A DNA stretch of 64,000 bases, from contig JANPWX010000359.1 in NCBI GenBank assembly GCA_024734555.1, positions 1,263,042 through 1,327,041 of the forward strand, written 5' to 3'. The notes beneath the pieces are model-generated. The model worked only from the letters and a program-made list of their open reading frames with translations. It had not been told where the DNA came from and searched no databases. Source of the DNA: Trochalopteron elliotii. Lineage: Eukaryota; Chordata; Aves; Passeriformes; Leiothrichidae. This document shows, one piece after another, positions 49,197-60,864 of this stretch. Every line of letters starts with the position of its first letter. Position 1 is the first letter of the stretch. Both the position numbers and the translations under genes were made by a program.

Positions 49197-49547
49197 CTGT
49201 AGGCCAAATTCTGACCTCGGTTTCATGTGACTCCCACTGCAGCTGATATGCGTTGACTGTGTAAGGCATGATAGGGCCTTTATGTCTACAATTCTAAGAG
49301 CACTGAAAGGTGTTTCGTTGTTATTACAGCTTGGATTGCTAGAACTGCATTGGAAGAGGTCTATTTTAGGCAAGATTCACCCCTCAGACACAGTTAGCCT
49401 AAAATTGAAGTGCATATGCAGAAAAACTGAAGAGGAGGAATCAACAAAAGGGATTTCATTTTAGCTGAATACACTGTATGGCATCTTGATTTTATACTGG
49501 TGTGTGGAAGCATTGACTTGCAATGATTTTGGTGTAAATCACAGGCT
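49197..49547. repeat. Remnants of an old amniote palindromic repeat
   Basis: AGGCCAAATTCTGACCTCGG at 49201-49220, and at about 49488-49548 TTTTATACTGGTGTG, ATTGACTTGCAATG and TGGTGTAAATCACAGG, resemble the two arms of an ancient repeat common in turtles, crocodilians and birds. Its consensus has a GGCCAAATTCTGA... arm and a central CCATTGACTTCAATGG palindrome. The two parts are about 270 bp apart, so an insertion or two separate copies must be assumed. I cannot name the family with certainty. Confidence 0.4.
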
Positions 49548-49559
49548 TTGATGTGCAGA

Positions 49560-49830
49560 GAGGTTATGGAGCATTTTATATGAAGTAATAATATTTAGTA
49601 ATTCTATTGAACTAATTACCAGTTACTTTGACATTTAATGAAATAAGTAACACTAAACATGATGTGAGGGCAGCTTTTATGGACTTAAACTTTAATCAAT
49701 TGAATGCGAGTCAAAGGTGCCATTTTTGCTGATGGTGGTGAACAATGGATGATGACATTTGCTAAAGGGTTTCTTGTCTTCATTATTCTAGATTGAATAA
49801 TTGCTCCTAGGCAAACTGGGAAGAGCTGTT
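49560..49830. promoter_or_regulatory. Candidate conserved non-coding element (SOX/TCF/homeodomain motifs)
   Basis: Within 140 bp lie CTAATTAC (49612-49619), a TTTAATCAATTGAATG homeodomain-like stretch (49691-49706), TCAAAGG (49711-49717, TCF/LEF-like) and ACAATGG (49742-49748, SOX-like). A TAGATTGAATAATTGC word lies close to the right edge. The segment is unique in the window and non-repetitive. As an enhancer call this is an inference from motif clustering only. Confidence 0.25.
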
Positions 49831-52800
49831 CATGTTCTTAGTGACAAGAGGAAGCTGTGAGATTCTAAAAATCACCAAATCCTTGTTAATTTTTGTTGTG
49901 GTGTTATTGCTAAGGATATGCCTGTTTTACAAGATTCTGATTTGGAGCTCTTCTACAGGTAGGACTGCAGTTTGACTTTACATTAACCGAAGCTGAGAAT
50001 CATACTTCATGCTGAATTCTTCTTCCCAGCATCTACTTTTGCCTCTCAATCTGATTTGAGTCAGGAGAGAGGCAGAATCTTGCCAGGCAGTTCAGGTACA
50101 GATTTAGGGCTGGTTTGCCTTGAAGGCAGGATAGATTCAACTGACTCAAGATGCTTGGTTCTTCATATGCAAATCCAAAGACAGCATTGATCTATCACTT
50201 ATACAAGGTTTCCTTGTTTTTGCTTCTGAAGTAAACAGTTGCCTCAAGGGCTGGCTGATCCATGTAGGATTTTCCTTCTCTCCTTTCTCCTTGAGAGTAG
50301 TTGGTACTTTTGTGCAGTGTGTCATTTGTACAATGTGGTTCCAATGTCCCTTGCTGCACGAAAATACCATTGATTTATTTTACAAATTCAAGAAATACAA
50401 TTCTGATTTTACACTCAGGATACAGAAATATAGACTAGGGAATTTCTGACAAGAACCAAAGGTGGGGCATGACCTAGATTTGTGAAAAAACAAACAAACA
50501 AAAAGGCTCATAGTGTAGTATGAAAACAAAAATACACCACATGGAAGAATAAATAGTTGTGCCAGAGTCAGTCATGCTATTATCATGTTCCTTATTCACA
50601 AGTTGGTGGAATTCAACCTGGTTACTCACATTTGATCCAGCATTGCTGTATAATTGATGATGAAGTGGGAGAAAGAAATTGGAAGAAAGGAACAGATTTT
50701 TTTTTTTTCCCATTGTGGAAAGAGATTAATTTTCACTTACTTGGTTTTATGTTACAGATCACTGGCACAGCAGTGGAGAAGCTTGTATGAAAGCTGTCTG
50801 CACAAGCCCAGCTCAACTCACTGCTAAAAGTTATTAATTCTTTTAGAAATTTTTAGTAAGAAAATGAAAAACTTGCTCAGACATATCCTTTCTGATGTTT
50901 TTGGAATGTTCTATGCCACAGATGTGGCTGGGAACAAACTAGGAGTTACATCATTTAGGACTATTCCCAAATCAGGTTGGATCGGGTTTTAAATTACATG
51001 AATTCCTTCAGCAAAAGTTCTAAGGCCTGGCCAGACCAGAAGGACATACATTAATAATAGTGATAAGCTCCTTTCTGCAGCCAGTTTGTAAATCTGGGTC
51101 CAATGTTACCAGGCCAATAGTAATGTTGTGAATGGAGTTATTGTGTTGAATCTGTTCATGGAGCTTACTGTTCTTGTGCCATTTCATTCCTCCAGTAGGC
51201 TCCATCAGCTGCCAGGCAAGAGGTGTTCATGTCTGTAGAGTGAGATGCCAATCCTCCCTGAAACTGGTTTACAGATTGTGATAAAAGAGAAGGGAAAAAA
51301 TACCAAATGAGCACATGGGTTAATGGCTGCTATTTTAGTCTCTTGGGGACACTGCCAGCTGCCATTAAGTCAAAGTAACCCTCAGGCTCTACTTGGTTTC
51401 ATGATGAATAATTTAGGTTTTCCTGGTGCAGAGCCAGGTTGCATTGGCTTTGTATGATAGACTCCACAGATCTCCACTGTGAACACAGGAGTGTAAATAT
51501 ATGGTGGCACGTATGGGTGTGATGGATCAACCTCCTATGTTCTGTCCAACAGCAACAGCAATAATATTTATGAACTAGAGATTCGGTATATCCTTACAGA
51601 TGTCCTCCTTCAGATCTGGATACTTCGGTTTTCTGGAACTTATTGCCAGTCAAAATCTTCTTTGGTATCCATTTATTTTAAGGAGTCAACAGTGGGACTG
51701 GACATTTTTCTACCCAGTGAAGAAATGTAGTCCATATCTGAATAAATAACTGAAAATGGTTTCTTACTGTTCAGGAAGTACAATCAATTTGAAATTAGGG
51801 TTATGGAAACATCTGTGGAAATTCAAGTGTCATCTCAATTTGGGCTCATTCAGATCCTGTATTTTTTCTACTTCCCAAGCAGTGCATTTAAAATCTAATC
51901 CTAATTAACACACATAGTTTAATTATAGCCAACAAAATATACTCCTAAAACTGTGTTTGGTAGTCGGGTATAGAGGGAGGAGGTGAGGAGGAAACCAAAC
52001 AAATGTTCTCTGATTGTAAAACCCCTTGTTGTTAGTAATATATATCTTTAAAGACTTTAAACATACAATGAAATTTTCCTCTCATGAATCAAAGTGGGAT
52101 AAAAAGTGTGAAGCAAGCACAGCACTCGTACTCTCTTTTTCTCCTTACTCATTTCTTGGTAATCTGAAACAAAGGATCTGCACTGGAATTTAAAACTTTC
52201 TTTTTTGAATTGATTTCCTCATAACTTATCACATAAAATATGCAATGCTGCTGCAGTAGAAACAAATAAATCATGGATGTTATGGACAGATCTTGGAAGG
52301 ATTTTGAAATTTGAGAAGAGCACTGGAAAATTGGGGTGGTCTGCTGCTACAAACTTTGTTGTACATCAGCAGAACTCTTTGGCATTACCAGGTGGTTTGT
52401 AAGTCCTATGACGTTTTCGATACTTCTGACTTGTTTTAGCACAACAGGTCTGGAAAATGAAAACATCATATGTTTCAGAATGCTGACATTGCTTTATTTA
52501 CTCATTACTTTGAGTTCATAGTCCAGCTCCCCTGGTTCCCCAGCACAGTGTTTCATGTCCACCAGATCCACCACGATATTTGCACAGTCATTTAGAGTTC
52601 TGCTCTGGCCACTGGTAAGATATTTTTTCCCAGAGATAATTGGGAAAATGTTTCTGGGATGATATAATGGGAATCAAGAAATGTCAGCCTAATACTTACC
52701 TGAAAACAAAACTATACCTGATTATTAACTTCCTCTAAGTCACACCATTCCTGCTTTGTTCTGCTTTTGTAAGGCTCTGTTAATGTATTTCATGTCACAG

Positions 52801-55800
52801 AGAGTTCTCCCTGTCAGATGAACCCTATAATGGCAAGCATCCTCAAACTTTGATCAGCACTACTTCTTGTGCATTTCCAGGCACTTGCTGTTTTGTCATT
52901 TACACACATCTTTCTACAGCATACTCTGTGTGAAAAAGTTTTCTTTCACAAGGTTGTCCTAGTGGTCATGTAGCAATAAAAGTTGATGGATCTAGACTTC
53001 TTATTGATGTCTTTCCCAGAGGTGTCAAGATCAGCATTTTTCCTGTCCTAGCAGTAAACTAAAAGAGAATTCAGCAGCCTTGGCTTGACAAGGTCAGATA
53101 TTTTTTCACTTCATAAAAAGGAAAAGGAGATTAAAATAAAAAATAGGCTTGGTAACATTTTTTAGTATGTCCCGTTCTGTCAAACATGACAATAGAAACA
53201 ATGAGTGACAAAGTTTTTTCTCCTTTTTTTGATCAGATTTATTTCTGCTTTCAGCAGGAAAAGGTTAATTTTGGAGTCAGCAGTAGCTGATCTGAATTTT
53301 CCATTTTTTTTTTTTTAAGCGTGACTTAGGAGATTAGGAGACATAATTTCTCTAAGAATGAGTTAAACTCAGCTCTAAATCCCATCAGAAAGGCTAAGAA
53401 CATAATGTATACAAAATTTGGACCAACAAATTAAATTAAAATAGAGGAGTGTTATTACAGAAATGAACCTTTTTTCCTCAGCTGGTTCCTATATGCTCCT
53501 TTGCACTGTATCCACTTGACTGAAAGAAAATTTTCATATTAGACTCTGAGCTCTGTGACAGTCATGGAAGACTGATCTGAGATCTCTTTCATCTCATGTT
53601 CCACATCTCATTGTTGGAGCAGTCCTAATAGCAATTGCTTTATTACCAGTTCTGATGGAAGAGGCAACAAGAATATTCAGATTTTCATATCTCAAACAAA
53701 TTTTAAAGTATAGACAGTGACTAAAATCTTTTGATTTCAGCTGAACAAGTTTATTCCCAAACAAATATGAAGATTCACTTTTCTGACATAGGCTTTGATT
53801 TTAATTTGTTGACTATGTTTGTATGGATAGCATTTTCTTAATTTGGAGGTCAAACAACGTAAGTTTTTGTCCCAAGTGCATATTTTATCTTGAATTCAAG
53901 GAGTATGTATTACAGTAGCAGTGATAGTTTGCTTTCCATATCCTTCTGTCCCTACAGTGAATAGTAACAGATTCTTCTGGCAATTTGTTAACCGCAAGAC
54001 AACTTGGGACAGAGCTTACAATATTGTTTTATGAATTCTCCTCTGTTACTTGAAAAAAATATTTTCCCTCATCATTTTTGCAGGTGCTGTGTTGAAAGAG
54101 AAGTAAAAAAAAAAAAACGCCTGAAAGGGATCAACCATTGCTTTTGTGAACAAATACCAGCAATTAAGCTAGACATTATTGCATGGAGAGAGAATGAAAC
54201 TTGTAAATTGTAGTACTTCTGCTTCACTCCTCTGCCTCAAGATTCTGGGGATAGACTGGTGTGACTTAAACTGCACTTTAAAAAGTGCAAAGAGAGATCA
54301 ATCATCTGCTGTTTTGTCTGAATTATGCATATTCCTAGGTGGAAATCATTCCCATGCCTTCTAGAATATCCCTGCTATGTGGCTACTTCATGTGTATCCA
54401 GAATAAGGTATGGGGACAAATGCCACTTGCAATTCTGAAATATCTAATCTTAGAAGCTTCTGACAGCTCAGAAGAGAGCAACTGGTTTATTTCATAGGAC
54501 AGGTGAAAGTACATGATTCCTACATTCTTGTCTCTGTACAGAAATGTCAGAAAATCACGAATTTGGTCTTAGTTTTTTAAATCTTTACGTATGGGATTCA
54601 ACCAGCTTAATGAAGGGAACCATTCCATCCTCCCTAATCAGTCGGTCAGCAGAAGAAAGGGACACATGCACCAGCACCTGAGAATCCAGTCAAGGCTGTC
54701 ACTTTCAGACATCATGGGGATAGACTCCGGGAGGGAACATGGATACAAGATGATCCTTAATGGTCCATAGCAAGGGAACCTGACTAAAGAACCTGGGACT
54801 GAGAACACAGCCTTAGCCTTGCTGCTCTAAGATGAGAATCATTAAAGGGGTTGTGCAGCAATGGTGTCTTTCTCAAAGCTATCTTAAGAACAGTCTTTCT
54901 TCCCTACACACTTAATGAGGTGATTCCCTATGGTGCTTCATCAAGTCGTTGGCTCTTAAACCCACCCTTAGCTTTTTGCCCTAGATATTTCTCAGCTTTT
55001 CTTGGTTAGTAACTATTCAGAGAAAGAATAAAGCTACAATTATTCTTAACTGTAAATCATAGTTGTGGTATTATATGCCCCAAGAATGACATGGGATAAA
55101 AACTGAGCTTGAAATATACTCTGTAGCAAAATTGTGGAAAGCTAACAAAAAATAATAAAATAAATTGCACAGCTACACACATGAGCAGTTAAAATCATGT
55201 GAGACATGTATTCAGAACTGCAAATGCTTTTTCAACATACTAAAACACAAGTGGGTTAAATTTATCACCTTCCATTTTAATTTAAAAGATGTAGGAGAAC
55301 ATGTAGCTGAGGATTTTCTAAAAGAAGTAGCGATTTGAGCATGTTGGGGGTGGTGGTGGAATTGCTTGTAGTTTTATTCATTTAGGCATATCTTATCACT
55401 CCTCCTTTTCTTCCTTCTTGGAGGGCAATGAGAGAACCCAGATGCCAAGCTGTGGAACATGTTCTTCTGACACTAGCATCTGGCTCCTTGGCAGAATCCT
55501 CCAACTGTCATGCTGACAGCTTTCCTGTTGTGTCCTCATATATTTTTATGTAAGAATATTGCAGATGGGTTCTCTCCTCAAACTAATACGCTATTCTGTT
55601 GACCCTTATCATGCAGAAATGTGTTGGTTTTATCTGTTTGTGAATGAGACCTTGGCCAAATATACTTCAAAAAGGATACTTCTCTGTTCATCTCTGAATT
55701 TGTCTGCAAGCTGTCTGGGAGAATGCCAGAATCCTATTACACACCCTTTTTGTGCCTTTAAGCAGTAAGTCCTTCATTCTCTCTGCTGTACAAATAGATT

Positions 55801-56677
55801 GCACTTTTTGCAGCAAGCACACTGGTAAAATACAAGCATATTTATTTAATAGTTTTAGTGGGAAAAAAAAAAGAGAAAAGAAAAATCTTGCTTAAAACAG
55901 GGAGAAATGTGGTTTTGTTTGCTATGGATTTTTGTTGTTGTTGTTGTTTTGGTTTGTTCAGGGTTTTTTTGCTACTGGAGGTCTTTGCTTGTTTATTTTT
56001 AATTTGACATTACCTAGTATGCTGCTGCCTTGAAGGATTTTTTCCCCCCAGACTTTTGTCAGAGACCACCAAACCAGAAGGATTTATAAGCAGTAGCACA
56101 GTGACTTAATTAAAAAAAAAAAAAAAAGAAAAATTTAAAAAACACAAGGATTGCACTTGTTAACATACTCCAGGACCTCCTCGTATTTTCTAAATGGAAT
56201 TTTCATAGTCTCACATCATATTTAGATGCATATCTAATTTATGTGGATCATCATGAGGACTCTCAGTGACTTTACAATCAGGCACAATTGTACCTCAGTT
56301 TAAGGCTGTGCTCAGAAGGAGCCTGATAGATTCTCAATTTTATGCTTGTCAAGATGCCAACAGGAAATACTAAAAGTTCCCATGTAGCTTCCTTATGCTC
56401 TCCAACCCCTAATATTGAACTTTTCCTATGTATGTCACATATATATGTATATTTGTCTTTTAAAAAAAATTCAGATATGCCCTCTTCCCCCAAATCTCAG
56501 GTCTCCATAACTTTGCTTATCTGACTAAGATAAAATACAGAAAAGAAAATATTGCAAATGTATAAACCAGATTGGTCTGGGACCCTGCTCAGTAGAGATT
56601 GCAGCTCCACGGGTGTTGTCCACAAAGGCTCTTCAGGGCCCTTAAACTGGGACCCATCGAGAGTATTTAGCCATGAT

Positions 56678-56701
56678 TCTAAGTCCAAGTCTAAGTCTAA
56701 G
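56678..56701 (+). repeat. Hexanucleotide repeat (TCTAAG)n, four units
   Basis: TCTAAG TCCAAG TCTAAG TCTAAG in a row. On the minus strand it encodes the LDLDLDLE run of a 69-codon frame, which is therefore repeat-driven and not treated as a gene. Confidence 0.85.
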
Positions 56702-56999
56702 CCCACTCAGACTCTGACCTTCCACCTCGTCTCAGCTCAAGCAGCAGAAACCTGAATCCAAACGACTCCCTGATGGTAGTATGGAGGACTGCCAGCTCTG
56801 ATGAAGCCAGGTGGATTCCACTGAGCATGTTCTCTCTGTCCACACTAGGGGAACATCCTTGGAGTTTGACTGCTGTAAGCCTCTCTTAATTTATTCTCCT
56901 AGCAACAGATATTAAGGCTTGATTGACACTGTTTTTTTGTTTGGTGCTTTTGCAATAAATAAAGCCACAATGAGTAGTTTTATTGTTCTCCCACCTCAG

Positions 57000-57069
57000 T
57001 TGTTCAGTTTGCATAGCTATTCCAAGAAAAAAACTCCAAACCCTCAAGTCAGCGTTAAAGGAAGAAGAG
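57000..57069 (+). other. Speculative 70-bp exon
   Basis: The pyrimidine-rich acceptor TTATTGTTCTCCCACCTCAG ends at 56999. A near-ideal donor, AGAG then GTAAGT, starts at 57070. The enclosed frame is open and reads LFSLHSYSKKKTPNPQ and on to KGRRG. No family is recognised. The splice sites are the best matched pair I noticed in the window, but no transcript evidence is available and a cryptic pair is possible. Confidence 0.2.
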
Positions 57070-60000
57070 GTAAGTTTCTACAGGTTTCTTATTCCTATTA
57101 TCACAAAGAAGAATCTTTATAAATTTCCAACAAATGCAAGTACACAGAAGCAAACAGGTTTGTGCATGACTCTTACGCTGATACATTGTCCCATATCTTT
57201 TTTCTCATCTCAAAATTTGTCATAAATGACATTAGAACTATTCAAGAAAGATTATAAATATCGAGAATGAATTTCTGCATTAAGCATTAACTTGGATGGG
57301 CCTGGGATTTCAATCCTGTTATCCAGTGCAAGTTATTTCCTGCTGTTTTCTTGTTTCTGTTTCAAACATTCTGATTCTCTATTGGGTTAATCATCTACTA
57401 AATACTGTCTCCAGGTGGTTTGGGTTGGCTGTTGTTATCTCCACGGGCCCCAAGGGACTATACCTTCCAAAGAAGTGAGGGGAGCCCAAGCACTGATATT
57501 ATGCAAGAAAAAGACACAGAAATACATCAGCAACTGTATCAGCATGCTTTCATTTGTACACATTCTGATCTGAACATACATGCTTTTTGAAGCACTTGGC
57601 ATGCACCCTGAAGTCTCAAATTGCTTTAGATTACATAAGCAGGTAAAAATGGTATTTGTTAGAGGCACCTAGGATCAGGGGAAAAAAAGCACCTTGTACT
57701 AACGGGTGGAGTACAATTTAGAGAAACTGACTAGGTTAGGGGTTTTATTTCATATTTAGGTGACTACTGCTGTGCCAAGTGCATAATTTTGTCCCATATT
57801 CAGATTAAATTTGGATGAGAGTTATCACATGTATAATGTTTTCAGGAATGGGGTTTGAGTCTTACTTCAGCCATGGATTCTGTAGGCAAAGCACTAATTT
57901 TACCTTATTGTCTTTCTGTAAAACAGGGGAACTATTTTCTCACTATAGAGAGGAAACAGAAATTTTAAGGGTAGCTTTACCTGTGGTTGTGAGATACTTA
58001 ACTACTACAATAATGAAGGCTGCAATCAAAGCTCGGGATACATGGTGAAGTTAGTTAATAGATTGAGAAGCAGAATTTAGGTCTTGAGAACTTGAATCAT
58101 TATCAGAAACAGAATTATTTAAATTCAAAGGGGAGATGATGTTGTTAAGTGGACAAACTGTAAGGATGAGTATAGAATTACTGGGATTAACCAAGAGTTT
58201 ACTGTTTGTAAACTCTTTACTCTCTAAGATGTTTGTTCATTTTCAAACTAACAGTCTCTATAGAAATCAAATTAAATTATTCTCAAGTCGTTCTGAATTA
58301 GCACAGAAAATAAATGTCTGAAGCTTGTTAATCATATAAATAATCATATAAACATAATAATATAAACCACCTGACTGGAGCTGGTTCTTCTATATGCTGA
58401 TGGTGGAGTGTCAAGGAAGGAGGAAGGCTTACCAAGGACTGGATCAGGTATCAAATAAATATTTTCCATCACTTTTCAATGAAGGTGATGACTAAAGAGG
58501 ACAATAATAGATTACCACTCTTCTCTGCCTATCCATCACAACCATTCTTACTCTGCAAATTCAGCCAGAGGTTCTAGGAAAGTTGCTCTTCCTAGATACT
58601 TGTCATTTGTTGATTCCTCTGAGGCCATGCAGGTCAGGAGGTACTCTGTCATTGGTTTTTCTTTCATAAGTTTCTGTATTATGGTAGACCCAGTTCTAGA
58701 GGTTAAATTTTGTTCTGACTCCTTGAGCAATGGTTCTGTAGCTTTCAAATTTCTCAATCTCTTTCTGCATGAAGTTTTTTCATTACTCTCTGTGTATAAA
58801 AAACTCAATGATAGGTTTCATTTCTAAAGCCTTCTGAAGTTGAAAATTTTCCAGAGCTGCATCATTGTTTTGAATAATTTCAATCTACAAAAACAAAAGA
58901 TATCTGAAGGAAATGAGAGTAGTGCAGTAAAAATTACATCTTAGCAAAAGCAAAAATTAGTTTTCTGTACCTTAGAATTGTAAAATTTGGACAACATCCA
59001 GTCTTTATGCTGACAGTCTATAAGCCTTGGACCAAGAATTTTTTAATACGCATATTTAAAATTCCCATGTGAAGATTAGATTAGATTTCATAGACAATGA
59101 CAATGGGCTGAACTTGATTGTTGATGGTAATTATTTTTTTACAGGAGAACTATCAGAAGAATAATGAATTAACTATTACAAGTGCTTTCATGATTGGTCT
59201 TTGGAATGATCCCGTTTAACTTATTGGTTAGTGATATAGGAGATACAGGAACGAAAAGTCAATGTGTAATTGTGAGGTGTACATATAACATAAAATGAGG
59301 AAGGATCATCTTAACAAAGGGTTGGACCATCAGGCAAGGAGAACCAGATGATTTTGCTGATGCGAGTGATGAGATGAGATGAAATTTACCAGCACAGATT
59401 GCAAAGCCAGGAACTTAAGGACCTTGGTCTTGAATAGAATATGCATTTATCAGTTGAAGATAGTGGAAAAAAAATATGAATATACTATTTTATCTGGGTA
59501 ATGACACAGAGTTGCCATGCAGAGAAACTCTGTAAATCTGTTGCAATTGTATAGTCCATTAGAATTGTAAGATGTGCTATCATTTAGGCATTTTCATCTT
59601 ATTTCATTGTTCGTAGCATTGACAAGGTCTCATTTAATTTATGCAAAGTCTTGGTCACTTGTGTTCAAGAAGATGACCTTAAAACATAAACAGAGAAAGA
59701 TTACTGGTATGTTCATGGGAATGGAGAATTAATCTTGTGAAGAGAGATTAAATGAGATGGGTTGTTAAGCCTAGACAAACAAAGGTTGGGAGGGGATAGC
59801 ATGATTCTTCAGAATTGCATTCAGAAGTAAGTGTTAAAGAACACTATTTAGCTGAAAAGGTCTTTGTGATATAAGAACTATGGTTCTAAAATTGCTGTGA
59901 ATAAATATAGAGTGGATATTAGCAGAATATTTCTCACTATGCTTGAAGTTATTTTTCCAGATATAATAGCAGTGTAAAGAACTGAAATTACTTGACTGTG

Positions 60001-60832
60001 ATAAGTTTAAAAAGAGTCTGTATGCTTAAACAGATGAATTTCTGGAACAGGGAAACTGTGATACAAGTTTTTGGATATCCAGTAAGGTGGTGTACCAAGG
60101 GTGACTGACCTAAGACTGAACTGTGCTTTATGTGCATTTTCCTCATATTGCAAACTGTATTTCAGAGTGCCTGTTGGTTTCTCAAGGGACCAGGAAGAAA
60201 ATTCTTTGCTTCCTCCTTTCCTAGGGAGAGCTCATCCTCTCTCCCCTCCACCACCTGCATAGTCAGGTTGGCAGGAATACGTTGCCTTTCTATGAATTTT
60301 GGGGGTGATTTTACTTGCTAAGATCACTGGGGTGATTTATTAAATCTCAGCAATCTGCTGTTGGAGAGAACATTTCCTCTCCTCTTCTAGGACATCTCTG
60401 TAAACAGGTGTTTGGCTACAAGTTTGTTGGAGCATGCAAGGAAGCTTTTGGTGTCTTGTGAAGGCTGGTGGCATGTGGCACAGAGGTTATGTGAAATCTT
60501 GCAAATGGAGCCTTAACTCTAAGGTTGTGTCCAGCTGTACTGGATTTCTGCAGGCAGGAGGTGTTGCAGGTTTCCTATGCCTACAAGGATCTTAGTACAG
60601 CAATGCTGCAGTTTGGCTGGTACTGGTTGTGTCCTGCTGTGTTTCTCCAGAACACTTGTATCAACATCTCAACAACACGCAGTCGCTTCTCTGGACAGAT
60701 TCAAACCAGCTACAGTAATAGAGAATGTGAACTTCTGGAAGGAAAAAAAAACCCCTGAGGCTTCAATACTGTTTGTTAATTTAATATAACCTTTTTCATT
60801 TAACTTTTAAGGGAAATTGTCCCATGTCATTA

Positions 60833-60836
<4 letters not shown>

Positions 60837-60864
<28 letters not shown>
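60837..60864. repeat. Poly(T) tract, 28 bp
   Basis: An uninterrupted T-run followed by GTAGTGAAAACC. No polyadenylation signal complement (TTTATT) lies just to its right, so a minus-strand retrocopy is not supported. Confidence 0.9.

Larger units (their letters stand above)
49831..60836. other. Long non-coding stretch, no gene recognised
   Basis: All reading frames are 60-86 codons, lack domains and overlap others on the opposite strand. Small simple repeats occur: poly(A) at 54105-54117, (TTG)n at about 55929-55945, poly(A) at about 56110-56125, and a hexanucleotide repeat at 56678. ATCATATAAAT recurs at about 58331-58352. The speculative exon at 57000-57069 is listed separately. Confidence 0.55.

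Noticed and set aside
56497..56706. 69-codon minus-strand frame with an LDLDLDLE run
   Set aside because: The run comes from the hexanucleotide repeat at 56678-56701 and the rest has no recognised domain.
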